NCBI GenBank assembly: GCA_028821675.1
Contig: JAPKFG010000004.1
Span: 1-40,484, forward strand
DNA length: 40,484 bases
Reading direction: 5' to 3'
Source: Candidatus Poseidoniales archaeon
GTDB taxonomy: Archaea > Thermoplasmatota > Poseidoniia > Poseidoniales > Thalassarchaeaceae
Below, one piece after another: positions 18,301 through 26,780 of the stretch (position 1 is its first letter; every line of letters starts with the position of its first letter). The notes under the pieces were generated by a model. It saw nothing but the letters and a program-made list of their open reading frames with translations. It did not search any database and was not told where the DNA came from. Position numbers and translations under genes: made by a program.

Positions 18301-20882
18301 TCCACGCGGGCTCACAATCCATCAGCATCGTTGTGGAAGATTCGGTTGATCCGCCCACTGAGATCACCCTTCACTTCTGGATCGAAGCCCAAGATGATTT
18401 GAATTACAATCTCGTTCCAGATGCCGATGAGTATCGCACTTCACTACTTCGTTCCCCTGAACACTTACCTGGTGGACTCAATGTCTTTAGTGGAATCATC
18501 GACGATAGTACGAACGATCATGGGGAGAAGGTTTCGTTCTATGTCAGTGGCACAGATCAGCAAAACAATGTCCTCGCCAGAGGCGGTGGCCCGGTCTGCC
18601 CAGATGTCCCCACGCCCTGCGGTATCGGTTCGCTTATCACCCCTGACTGGGATGCTGATTTGGTGACCTATTCGATTCGTGAGGAATTTTCACCCCTCAT
18701 TGAGACCGTGAATTCTACTCTATTGGGTCATGATGGCGAATCTCCCCTCCATCCTGGGACCGAGTACATCGCTCGGTTGTTGATTGGGGACGGGAATGGT
18801 TGGCAAGACATCCAATCTGTCCACATATCATTGATTCAGGATTTTAGCGATGAACGTGCTTCTATTTGGGCCAATTTCACACGACCTGAGGATGGGCACG
18901 TTATGCATCTTGAATCAGGAAGCACTGCGGTTGCTGTTTCCAATCTCTATAGTTCATCCTCAACAGAACCAACCAACAATAGCATCCTCTATCTCGACAT
19001 TCGCTTCCAACTCACATGGTGGTTCCCAGAGGAATTCGACACCAATGGCGAGACAACCTTCGTCCCGATTGTCAAGGTCATCGATTGGCCTTGTGATCTC
19101 AACACCGATGTGCCTTGTCACGAAGATGCCGGAGGTTTGGGTTATGATGAATGGAGCCTAGACAATGATTTGAGATTCGACATGGTAACGGGCCACTTCA
19201 CAGCCACGGATTTGGCTACGGGTCGTAATTTGTACCGTCCTGGCGAGGATCCAGAATTGATTGCTGCCGGGCAAGTGGTACGCGTATCTGGTCGAATTCT
19301 TTTCAGTGAAGATTCAACTCCTGCCCCAGAAGGTGCTTTCGATATCGTGGTCGGGGATTTGGAGCGTTCGTGGTCCGCAGTACCCCGGGAAGGAGGTGAT
19401 TTCACTCTCGACATCCTTGTTCCAAACGTTAGAAGCGGTGGTCTCGATATGTACGCAGGACTTGAGAATCTCCCCGGATTGGCAGACGATACAACTGAAC
19501 AGCAACCTCGAATTCAATTGGTGGTCGATGGAACACCCCCCGAAATTCGTTCTATCGGACCGGATGGTGACGTTCGATTGAGTGATGCCAATCAGTTACC
19601 GGTCAGCCTGCATGTGTCAGACGAACATGGCTTTGATACAGATCGACCGGCTGAGATACATTGGAAGATTCGAGCGGGTACAAGTGAAATTTCAAGGGGC
19701 AATCAACCCTTCCAGCAAGGCACCCCAATTGGAGCCGATTGGAGTTGGGAAGGTCTCATGGATTTGACCGATTCCGGCTCTATTGAATTGCTGCCTGGGT
19801 ACATGGTAGATGTTTGGATTACAGGTTCGGATGAGGCAGGGAATCCCTATTTGGCTGAGAATAACACCGAGAACACCCCTCTGGTTCAATGGAGATTAAT
19901 TAGAATTGGTCCAGAGATTGATCTCCGCGGAGAACATACCGAGATCACATGGGCCAATCCCTCACCAGTCGGTGGCGAAGTCGCGGTGTTGTCTATTAAC
20001 GGCGTCAATAACAATGACGAATCGGGGGAAATTACCTTTATTCTCATAGAAGAAATGTCGACTGATCAATGGATTGAGGTTACCGACGTTGAAGCCGTTG
20101 TCACTGTCGAATCAATGGCCAATTGGTCAGCCACACTGGAGTTGCCGACCGAGGTTGTAGAAGAGAGCGAGATTCATAGATACCAACTCATTGCCCGTGA
20201 CCGACATATCGACATTGATTGGGTTACAATCGAACCGCTGGAGATTAAACCTCACACGGCACGTGATGGAGAAGCATTATCACAGCAGATTGATCAATCA
20301 AAGGGTTTGTTCGTCCTGTACATCATTGCCGTCGCATCACTCTGTTTTGGAGTTTCGATGTTGGTTCTTTACCGTCGCGAGAAACAGATGAAAATTGATG
20401 AAGAAGCAAGTTTGCTTGAACAATCGGAAATTATTGATATTGCTGAAAACACGGTGGCCCCTCCACCTGGATTTGACAATGCGCCACCTCCGGCCACAGT
20501 TTCCACACCACCCGGATTCGATAACATACCACCCCCCAACACTGTTGCTCCTCCATTCAGTACCGAACCATCCACCCCAACCGAACCGCCCCCTCCAACC
20601 GAACCCAACATTCATCTGGACTTCAGCGACAATGTATTCTCTCAAGTACTCCGTACTTTTGGAATCCGTAACAGCACCTCATTCCTTGCATTTGCCGGTC
20701 AATATGATGAGGATGGCAATGGATACTTGCGTCAGAGCGAATTGGAACAAGCTGCCGGTCAATATGTTGCAGGTGGTCACAATGAGATGATTACAACCAC
20801 CGGATATACTGATGAACAATTGCTCTCTAGTGGTTGGACTCAAGAGCAAATTGACACCGCTCGTGCTAACGGTCAAATCTGA
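15351..20882 (+). CDS. Giant type I membrane surface protein with proline-rich cytoplasmic linker, EF-hand-like loop and UBA-like C-terminus
   Basis: N-terminal hydrophobic helix 'SVTLLALFLVSLFAAAI'; beta-rich ectodomain; TM 'GLFVLYIIAVASLCFGVSMLVLYRR'; tail with two PPGFDN repeats, 'DEDGNGYLRQSELEQAA', 'GYTDEQLLSSGWTQEQIDTARANGQI'. Start ambiguous (TTG 15351 or GTG 15366). Confidence 0.85.
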   Translation: MRGGIVNTEKRPILKSVTLLALFLVSLFAAAIQPPIEPILDIEVVDSTSGGARHLYTFADGSSEAIALYQSGTPARNIQVTMPRGAEVTGAEVTISGASATGWNSISDTTRADWSEGTPILIDTRGDSITLSPKDTQNWFEPHDYDSNPSSANAWYDNTSYSIRQPHTTNVSETRFTSQLSLPSGTTATYNGAAFVYRNMIFASTWDSNLLKNTVKVLFPNNGTQMTSGPNNQPLRPDLDIGTCSVPSLASSWQAYGWRDWAITDDERAFGILSAYRSQNAVQYHRIIEWDIRHPLAWKCISSYDVSSGGYGDYTAISYDRTRDSIWVNHGVRKSVIQYEFDGAGGFERNSTDFYTYFMSSGQVRGMSVHGDIFWFRTYQTWNSDHLECFAVTGSPGSVLTKQTGSTSVPANGYGLHYDGQRLNTLDHYSWTQGQRYREYGSGISYLITAQPGTSTWVSEIMEVDEAIVAANMEVSWTTSAAGDRVEYWISADGGTHWVSVTNNETVHFDYPGTELKWKVQLVGTTAVSWWVSIDYASEYESAGEWESPTLSTGTQVGRMRATWTTDVPSGTNTAVWVSNDEGQSWVSAENDVEIDWGTDVGNKLIYKIGLNTSDSTITPSLDEFTLHYEEGYPSGVRIDIGDDGTDEYVGTGGLQDPIVVTGQSLVEALNNEIPQNGEGSVNITFTIRAASPGRVRLSDLDITYRYRTRVIDTSIDGGMLVPDGTNRILVTQIAIGDDATLLQQVDLTLQSSHGADPLLRWQVGDSCTEEADGDNIVMFDAGNCTSVSTAEDLVSIRMPIQAEWGWDDESSTEVNISVTDDIGLAVNNYETENLNLRVENDIQLLDMMAIDESGRELLAYDWMRGGTNLTFSGTIAFEGTTLSPQAGQFNLELSGENLTQDGEPMGDGAEIFMLEANPAYGQYYMTFQTPIQSSQGGMLFQLSAISLHNGSNYVNPNFNTMRIVLDGNSPLVMDATPEDGIEVHAGSQSISIVVEDSVDPPTEITLHFWIEAQDDLNYNLVPDADEYRTSLLRSPEHLPGGLNVFSGIIDDSTNDHGEKVSFYVSGTDQQNNVLARGGGPVCPDVPTPCGIGSLITPDWDADLVTYSIREEFSPLIETVNSTLLGHDGESPLHPGTEYIARLLIGDGNGWQDIQSVHISLIQDFSDERASIWANFTRPEDGHVMHLESGSTAVAVSNLYSSSSTEPTNNSILYLDIRFQLTWWFPEEFDTNGETTFVPIVKVIDWPCDLNTDVPCHEDAGGLGYDEWSLDNDLRFDMVTGHFTATDLATGRNLYRPGEDPELIAAGQVVRVSGRILFSEDSTPAPEGAFDIVVGDLERSWSAVPREGGDFTLDILVPNVRSGGLDMYAGLENLPGLADDTTEQQPRIQLVVDGTPPEIRSIGPDGDVRLSDANQLPVSLHVSDEHGFDTDRPAEIHWKIRAGTSEISRGNQPFQQGTPIGADWSWEGLMDLTDSGSIELLPGYMVDVWITGSDEAGNPYLAENNTENTPLVQWRLIRIGPEIDLRGEHTEITWANPSPVGGEVAVLSINGVNNNDESGEITFILIEEMSTDQWIEVTDVEAVVTVESMANWSATLELPTEVVEESEIHRYQLIARDRHIDIDWVTIEPLEIKPHTARDGEALSQQIDQSKGLFVLYIIAVASLCFGVSMLVLYRREKQMKIDEEASLLEQSEIIDIAENTVAPPPGFDNAPPPATVSTPPGFDNIPPPNTVAPPFSTEPSTPTEPPPPTEPNIHLDFSDNVFSQVLRTFGIRNSTSFLAFAGQYDEDGNGYLRQSELEQAAGQYVAGGHNEMITTTGYTDEQLLSSGWTQEQIDTARANGQI
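20451..20540 (+). repeat. In-frame 45-bp tandem repeat, 2 copies (15 aa: TVAPPPGFDNAPPPA / TVSTPPGFDNIPPPN), plus a partial third
   Basis: Copies at 20451-20495 and 20496-20540, partial copy ACTGTTGCTCCTCC from 20541. Confidence 0.8.
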
Positions 20883-20899
20883 TCAGGGGAGGCCGACTC

Positions 20900-21379
20900 A
20901 TGACTGAGGATTTACCACGAATACCCATACCTGATTCCCATTCAGATCCCACAGAGAAGATGGTGTTCTTGCAAGAGCAATTGGTTAATTTCCTGCGGCA
21001 ATATTCTATGCCATTAATCGAAGTGTCCCTCGTCTTTTCAAAATACACGCGACAATTGACTGAAGCACTTACTTCTGAGGCTGAAGTCCAAGGTGAAACA
21101 TTGCCTGACATATTGGCAGAACCTTGGCCATTGTTGGGTGATCAGGAACCCTTGAATGCATCCGGCCCAGGTTTGGAAACTGTTCTTGAGAACCTCGATG
21201 ATGATCGAATGGATATTCTCGATACAATTTTGCGTTCAGCGATTACAGCAACCGAAATGACATTGGCGGACGCACTAATGCAATTGCGTCAATGGGAACA
21301 CCTAACCCGCAACCAATTGGCCGATTCCAAAGGTGCAGGTCAACTGTTTTCGCCACTTGAAATCCCTGAGGATTGGTAA
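20900..21379 (+). CDS. Hypothetical helical protein (159 aa)
   Basis: ATG follows 'aggggagg' after a 17-nt gap from the previous stop; no domain recognised. Confidence 0.65.
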   Translation: MTEDLPRIPIPDSHSDPTEKMVFLQEQLVNFLRQYSMPLIEVSLVFSKYTRQLTEALTSEAEVQGETLPDILAEPWPLLGDQEPLNASGPGLETVLENLDDDRMDILDTILRSAITATEMTLADALMQLRQWEHLTRNQLADSKGAGQLFSPLEIPEDW

Positions 21380-21760
21380 TCAGAGCAGGAATTCCAGTGT
21401 CCGACGATGATTTGCAGCCTCAGAGACTGAAATCATCGCGACTCGATAAGCATCGAAGATGGACCATGCCCAGAGTACAGGCCACAGAATGAGTGTCAGT
21501 ACCAAGGGGAGTTGCAGCAACATCCAATCGAATCCTTTCTGATGCTGACGGTTGAAGTGCTGTCCCAAGAATAGGAAAGGAATTGCAGCCAACGCTCCAG
21601 CAATGAGGGGTTTGAGTGAACCCCAAGCACCTACGCCAGCCGTCAATTCATTCCAAATGAGCCGGATTGCACCGAGGACATCTCGTGTTCGCCCCAACGC
21701 TGTTGGGCCAGCAGAACTGGCGGGTAAGGAGACCACAAGATCATCTTCATCATCACTCAT
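21380..21760 (-). CDS. Small predicted membrane protein
   Basis: Acidic N-terminus MSDDEDDLVVSLP; hydrophobic segments 'LIAGALAAIPFLFLG' and 'MLLQLPLVLTLILWPVLWAWSIF'. Confidence 0.65.
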   Translation of the reverse strand: MSDDEDDLVVSLPASSAGPTALGRTRDVLGAIRLIWNELTAGVGAWGSLKPLIAGALAAIPFLFLGQHFNRQHQKGFDWMLLQLPLVLTLILWPVLWAWSIFDAYRVAMISVSEAANHRRTLEFLL

Positions 21761-21828
21761 CGCTCTGCCTCACCTGTTGCCTGCTTGTCCATCTTGTTCA
21801 ATGCTATGCATCCCTAGCGTCTCTATTC

Positions 21829-22407
21829 TCACCATCCACCTGGCCGTTGAGCAATCTGGTTGGAACTTCCGATGACTCGATACCATTGTAGGGCCACGAG
21901 GATATCCATAATCACAATCCCCCACAACACATAGTGAAATGGAATGCCTGATCGAGTGATTATACTGGTATCATCTGCAGTGAATTGAATGGCAATAATA
22001 GCGGTCAGCACCGCAGCGATGACAATGGTCCACATTCTACGTTTTCGAGCGAACATGCTCTGTTCCTCAAAGGTCTCTGGCAATATGCGCATTCCTAGGA
22101 CAACTCGAAGCCAGACGGGCAACAGACGACGGAAATTGTTGAGAGATTGCGAACATATCCAAAGGCCGAACCCAGACCCGATTAGAATACCTGTCCTCAT
22201 TGTGAATCCTCCATCATCCATGGCATCGAGGACGGCTGTAATGAAGGCGGTAGCGCCAGCCGCATAGGTTAGAGCATCAGCTAGAATGAGACTCCCATCT
22301 GCACCATCGCGTCCGGATTGATCTTCAAAGCGCCCGAGACTGTCGCGGTGGGCTCGAAGTTCCAATTCATCCTCGTCCATGTCCGTGTTGGCAGATGCCA
22401 CACCCAT
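21829..22407 (-). CDS. Predicted multi-pass membrane protein
   Basis: Start at 22407 (MGVASANTDMDEDELELRAHRDS...) preferred, since ORF extension overlaps the divergent pcp gene; several hydrophobic helices. Confidence 0.65.
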   Translation of the reverse strand: MGVASANTDMDEDELELRAHRDSLGRFEDQSGRDGADGSLILADALTYAAGATAFITAVLDAMDDGGFTMRTGILIGSGFGLWICSQSLNNFRRLLPVWLRVVLGMRILPETFEEQSMFARKRRMWTIVIAAVLTAIIAIQFTADDTSIITRSGIPFHYVLWGIVIMDILVALQWYRVIGSSNQIAQRPGGW

Positions 22408-22442
22408 AATTGCTATGTTTGCCAATGGGGTCTTTAGCCGCA

Positions 22443-23081
22443 ATGAAGGCCCAAATCTGGTTGACGGGATTCGAACCGTTCGGCCATCACGCCGAAAACC
22501 CCTCACAACAATTGGTCGAACGTCTCCTCAATACAACCCGGACACATCATTTCGTTGAGGCCACTGTTCATGCATTGGGATCTGTCTCGGTCGAGATGAC
22601 ATTTTCAGGAATGATACTCTCTGTCGATGAAGCGGGAAGCCGCCAGAGTGTCGAACATTTGACCGACATTGATGCTGTCGTTCATGTTGGTTTACATGAA
22701 AATACGGAGAAAGTACAACTTGAAATGAGTGCATCAAATGAGAATCATTTTCGGATTGCTGATAATAGTGGCCGGCAGATTTCCAGAGCATCCATCATTG
22801 AATCTGGTGATTCACAGTTACACACTACAGTGGCTCGTGATATTATTGAAAGTGCATTTTCAAGCAATGATGACGTAATCATAAGCGATGATTGCGGTCG
22901 GTTTGTTTGCAACGAGACCTATTATCGGACATTGCACTCAATCAATGCACAGGAGTTTCAATCAAGAGGGAGGGAATTGCCAGCCATTTTTGTACATATT
23001 CCTTCTTTCAATCATGTCTCCGCAGAAGTGCAGTTAGAAATTCTGTGTGAACTGTGTGCTCACATCGTAATGGCACTCTAG
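22443..23081 (+). CDS. pcp: Pyroglutamyl-peptidase I-like cysteine peptidase (C15)
   Basis: MKAQIWLTGFEPFGHHAENPSQ, catalytic region 'ISDDCGRFVCNETYY', 'AIFVHIPSFN'. Confidence 0.88.
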   Translation: MKAQIWLTGFEPFGHHAENPSQQLVERLLNTTRTHHFVEATVHALGSVSVEMTFSGMILSVDEAGSRQSVEHLTDIDAVVHVGLHENTEKVQLEMSASNENHFRIADNSGRQISRASIIESGDSQLHTTVARDIIESAFSSNDDVIISDDCGRFVCNETYYRTLHSINAQEFQSRGRELPAIFVHIPSFNHVSAEVQLEILCELCAHIVMAL

Positions 23082-23602
23082 TCATCGGTTTGGATGGTAC
23101 TTCGACCCTTCTTATCGAACCATTCGGTCACACTACCGTCGGAACGCATACTCAATTCATCGCCCACAGTACGGGGAATCTCCTGCCTTCCCGAATGCCA
23201 AGTCGCTTCTTGCAACCAATCGACCAGATCTTCAGATTCAAGTATCACTTCGATGATTCCACCGATGGTTCGTTCGGTCTCCAACACGAATGCAACTTTT
23301 CGTGACAATGCTGCCTGTCTGGAAATCAGGAACGATGTAGAAGTTGCTTGTAGATTCAATGACATTGCATCCAGTGCAGTGTCAAGGATACGTTGCTCTG
23401 CGAGTAATTCTAGCAAATGATCCGGAGCCAACCCCTCACAGGTGAGTTCCACCGTCTCACGAATTACTGGAAACTCTTCTTCATCTGGTACGTTTTCAAT
23501 AAAAAAGTCAGGAAATATATTCTGCACGGCCTTTACACACACACCTCCAATTTCATGTGGCATCACACGTGTTGAAACGATGACCAGTGGCGCGCGAGTC
23601 AT
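23078..23602 (-). CDS. UPF0201-like (DUF54-type) RNA-binding protein
   Basis: MTRAPLVIVSTRVMPHEIGGVCVKAVQNIFPDFFIENV... resembles the start of UPF0201 proteins. ATG at 23602 preferred over the ORF start 23743. Confidence 0.55.
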   Translation of the reverse strand: MTRAPLVIVSTRVMPHEIGGVCVKAVQNIFPDFFIENVPDEEEFPVIRETVELTCEGLAPDHLLELLAEQRILDTALDAMSLNLQATSTSFLISRQAALSRKVAFVLETERTIGGIIEVILESEDLVDWLQEATWHSGRQEIPRTVGDELSMRSDGSVTEWFDKKGRSTIQTDD

Positions 23603-23686
23603 GGTGAACAGCCTCCGTTGTTCAAAGGCGCTTATTTTCGCTTTCGGGCACGGAACCTTGACACCCCCCTGATGTTGTGCAGATTC

Positions 23687-24733
23687 ATGGAACCCACTTC
23701 TGTGGTCGCCACGGTCATCCCCACGTGGCAGGAAGCCACGCATATCGAGCGTTGCCTTCGAAGTTTTATGGCCCAGACGTACCCCTCACACCTTCATCAG
23801 ATCGTGGTTTTGGATGGCGGTTCTACAGATGGTACAACTGCTATTGTTGAACGTCTTGCGGAGGAGAGTGTAAGTGAAGGAGGGCCGCAAATAACGCTGA
23901 TTGATAACCCCTTCAAATATGTCCCCCATGCGCGAAATATTGCGCTCGAATACCTCGATTCTGGTGTTGAATTCATCCTAGAGATGATTGGCCATGCATG
24001 GGTGCCACCTGACCATCTTGAAGTGCGTTTATCGCGATTCCATTCGATTGAGGCTGAATTGGGTACTCGACTTGGTGGACTTGGTGCTCGGGTTCTTGAA
24101 TCAGATTTGCCACTAGACAATGTTGGAAATTGGATTGAAGCCTCATTGGCCTGTCCACTGGGAGGGTCGGGTCAATTTGCTCGCTTCTCCAAAGACGGTC
24201 CGACGAAAATCCCTCCTTTCACATTGTATCGCCGTCAGGCTGTCGAAGCAGTTGGGGGTTGGAATGAAGGTTTCATCACCACTCAAGACAGTGAAATCAA
24301 TCTACGATTGATTGGCAATGACTGGCCTTTGTGGAGGACAGCGGCGACACATGTCAGAATGGCCAAGCGAACGACGGTGAAACAATGGTGGAGAATGGGC
24401 TACCGCTACGGTTTCTGGCGCATGAAACATGTCATCGACGCAAAATCCAGAATGCGCATCGGTGAGTTCCTGCCGTGGATTGGTCTTGCCATTGTTGCTG
24501 GATTAGCAATCGATGGGCAATCGACGTTTTTTCTGCCTAATTTCCTGTTACCAATCCTAGCCTATCTTTCGACCCTATTTGTGGTTGGAGGCGTCGAAGC
24601 TATGCGTTCAAACGATACTTCGATGATATGGGGTGTCCCTGCTTTGCTAATCCTTCTGCATACTTCATTCAGCATCGGTTTATTGGCCGGTGGATTCCGC
24701 CCCGGGAAGCCCCCCAATGACCGGGCCCTGTAA
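23687..24733 (+). CDS. Family 2 glycosyltransferase with C-terminal TM region
   Basis: VVATVIPTWQEATHIERCLRSFMAQTYPSHLHQIVVLDGGSTDGT; C-terminal hydrophobic helices. Start may be ATG 23672. Confidence 0.88.
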   Translation: MEPTSVVATVIPTWQEATHIERCLRSFMAQTYPSHLHQIVVLDGGSTDGTTAIVERLAEESVSEGGPQITLIDNPFKYVPHARNIALEYLDSGVEFILEMIGHAWVPPDHLEVRLSRFHSIEAELGTRLGGLGARVLESDLPLDNVGNWIEASLACPLGGSGQFARFSKDGPTKIPPFTLYRRQAVEAVGGWNEGFITTQDSEINLRLIGNDWPLWRTAATHVRMAKRTTVKQWWRMGYRYGFWRMKHVIDAKSRMRIGEFLPWIGLAIVAGLAIDGQSTFFLPNFLLPILAYLSTLFVVGGVEAMRSNDTSMIWGVPALLILLHTSFSIGLLAGGFRPGKPPNDRAL

Positions 24734-24782
24734 GGGGTCGCCCAATAGATTCCTTGAAATTAGAGTTAGAGATGGTTGAGTC

Positions 24783-25577
24783 ATGGCGGAGCAGAAGAAT
24801 CAGGTGAATTCTTGGATTCTCTTCGTTTCACCAATCTTCGTTTTCTTGGCGATTTACAAACTTATTCCGGCGATTAAAGAACGACTGATTACCGATTGGA
24901 TTGGTATGCTCATTTATCTGATTGTGGCTGTATTAATCGGATTCTTCTTGTTCCGAAATGCTCGCACGATTCGTGATCATGAATGGCATCGGCGCAAGCA
25001 TATCAAGCGATTACAGAAGGACTACGCTGCCGAGGATAGAGGTGTTTGGTCCAAGGCGGATTTAGCCATGTCTGAACTTGAAGCCGATGCGGTTGGAATC
25101 GAGTCAGGCCTAATGTCTAAGAAGGCGTTGCAACGACTTGATGGCTCCATAGCAGAGTTGTCGGGTGATCGTAAGACTGCCGAAATTGAAAGTGATGATT
25201 CAGACCACGAAAATGTCGCATTGTTTACCGAATCTGAACATGTCAAACGTTCTACTTCCCGGGTCACAGGGGAAAGCGGTCCGGTTGATTCGGTCCAAGG
25301 TGTCACTCACGCGCGTGAAGAGCCGGAGAAAGGCCTGATTGGAGGAGTTCTGGACAAACTGAAGGAAACCGCTGCAACCCAATCGACTCCCGAATCACCC
25401 GCCACTCAAGAATCACCTCCTGCATCTGATGATTGGTATTCTCAAGAGATGCTTGGAGTAGCCACTGCAGGCCCTTCAGGCGTCACATCAACAGTTGTTG
25501 GCAACATCTGTGGCAGTTGTGGTCGCAACAATCCAGAATCAGAATCTTATTGCGAAAATTGTGGAAACAAGCTATGA
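24783..25577 (+). CDS. Membrane protein with two N-terminal TM helices and C-terminal zinc ribbon
   Basis: 'WILFVSPIFVFLAIYKLI', 'WIGMLIYLIVAVLIGFFLFRNA'; C-terminal 'ICGSCGRNNPESESYCENCGNKL'. Confidence 0.8.
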   Translation: MAEQKNQVNSWILFVSPIFVFLAIYKLIPAIKERLITDWIGMLIYLIVAVLIGFFLFRNARTIRDHEWHRRKHIKRLQKDYAAEDRGVWSKADLAMSELEADAVGIESGLMSKKALQRLDGSIAELSGDRKTAEIESDDSDHENVALFTESEHVKRSTSRVTGESGPVDSVQGVTHAREEPEKGLIGGVLDKLKETAATQSTPESPATQESPPASDDWYSQEMLGVATAGPSGVTSTVVGNICGSCGRNNPESESYCENCGNKL

Positions 25578-25637
25578 TTGTCAAACGTCGGGTTGAAGAA
25601 CAGGCGTCAGAACGCGGGAATAGACGGGGACTCGTAG

Positions 25638-26780
25638 ATGGCGGAGAAGCGCGATTATTACGAAATTCTGGAGGTGTCTAAAGATGCCAATGAAGACGAA
25701 CTAAAGAAATCCTTCCGTTCCCTTGCTAGAAAGTATCATCCAGACAAGAATCCAGATGATTCAGACGCTGAGCATTTGTTCAAGGAAGTCCAAGAGGCCT
25801 ATGCCGTTTTGTCGAATCCGGAACAACGACGCCAATACGATATGTTCGGCCATGATTCCCCTGGTGGGTCACCGTTTGGCCCCGGTGGATTCCAAGGTGT
25901 CAACATCAATCTCGATGATTTGTTCGGTGGTGGTGGTGGTGGTTTCGAATCCATCTTCTCCGGAATTTTCGGCGGCGGTCAATCATCCCGTGGCCGACGC
26001 GGAAATGATGTCCTGCTTCGACACAGTATTTCTCTTGAGAATGTGTTCGATGAGGCCGAGATTGAGATTTCTGCCAAACTTTCTACTTCCTGCGAGTCAT
26101 GTGATGGTACCGGCGCCCAAACACCCGAGGATCTCCAGCGTTGCTCCACTTGTGGTGGACAAGGCCGCATCATGCAACAGGTCAGAGTGGGACCTTTTGT
26201 TCAACAAATGGTGTCTGACTGTCCTGATTGTTCTGGCTTGGGAAATACCATTCGAAAGCGCTGTACGACTTGTCGTGGTACAGGTTCGGCCAAGCGTGAG
26301 CAAAAACTTCGCATCACCATCCCTCGCGGTGCTGAAGATGGCCTTCGTCTTCGACACCGTGGCAAAGGTGAACCCATCGCAAATGGTCAATCTGGGGACC
26401 TTTACATTCAGTTAGATATCGAACCTCATGCTTGGTTTGAGCGAGATGGCCCCGATTTGATTATGGCCCTCCCACTTGGTTATCCGGAGATGATGTTGGG
26501 CACACAAGTAGAGTTACCACATATCGATGGTAAACCCATGGTCATCGATGTACCTGCAGGTGCCAAGCCGAGTGAAACTCTGCTTGTCCCCGGGAGAGGT
26601 ATGCCACATCGTCGTGGTCGTGGACGTGGCGATGTCACCATTCTACTGAAACTGCATGTCCCCGAGAAATTCAACAAATCCATGCGCTCTACATTGGAGG
26701 AGATGCGCCCCTCATTCGGATTGCCCATTTCGGGCATCGAAGATGCCGTGCGTCGTGAAGCGCAAGGTCGTCGCAATTGA
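25638..26780 (+). CDS. dnaJ: Chaperone DnaJ (type I)
   Basis: J-domain with HPD ('[39 protein letters not shown]'), Gly/Phe-rich linker, four CxxCxGxG zinc motifs ([32 protein letters not shown]). Confidence 0.97.
   Translation: MAEKRDYYEILEVSKDANEDELKKSFRSLARKYHPDKNPDDSDAEHLFKEVQEAYAVLSNPEQRRQYDMFGHDSPGGSPFGPGGFQGVNINLDDLFGGGGGGFESIFSGIFGGGQSSRGRRGNDVLLRHSISLENVFDEAEIEISAKLSTSCESCDGTGAQTPEDLQRCSTCGGQGRIMQQVRVGPFVQQMVSDCPDCSGLGNTIRKRCTTCRGTGSAKREQKLRITIPRGAEDGLRLRHRGKGEPIANGQSGDLYIQLDIEPHAWFERDGPDLIMALPLGYPEMMLGTQVELPHIDGKPMVIDVPAGAKPSETLLVPGRGMPHRRGRGRGDVTILLKLHVPEKFNKSMRSTLEEMRPSFGLPISGIEDAVRREAQGRRN

Noticed and set aside
25926-25943. (GGT)n microsatellite
   Set aside because: Encodes the normal Gly-rich linker of DnaJ.
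25723-26415. 230-aa ORF overlapping dnaJ
   Set aside because: Frame-shifted reading of an unambiguous dnaJ.
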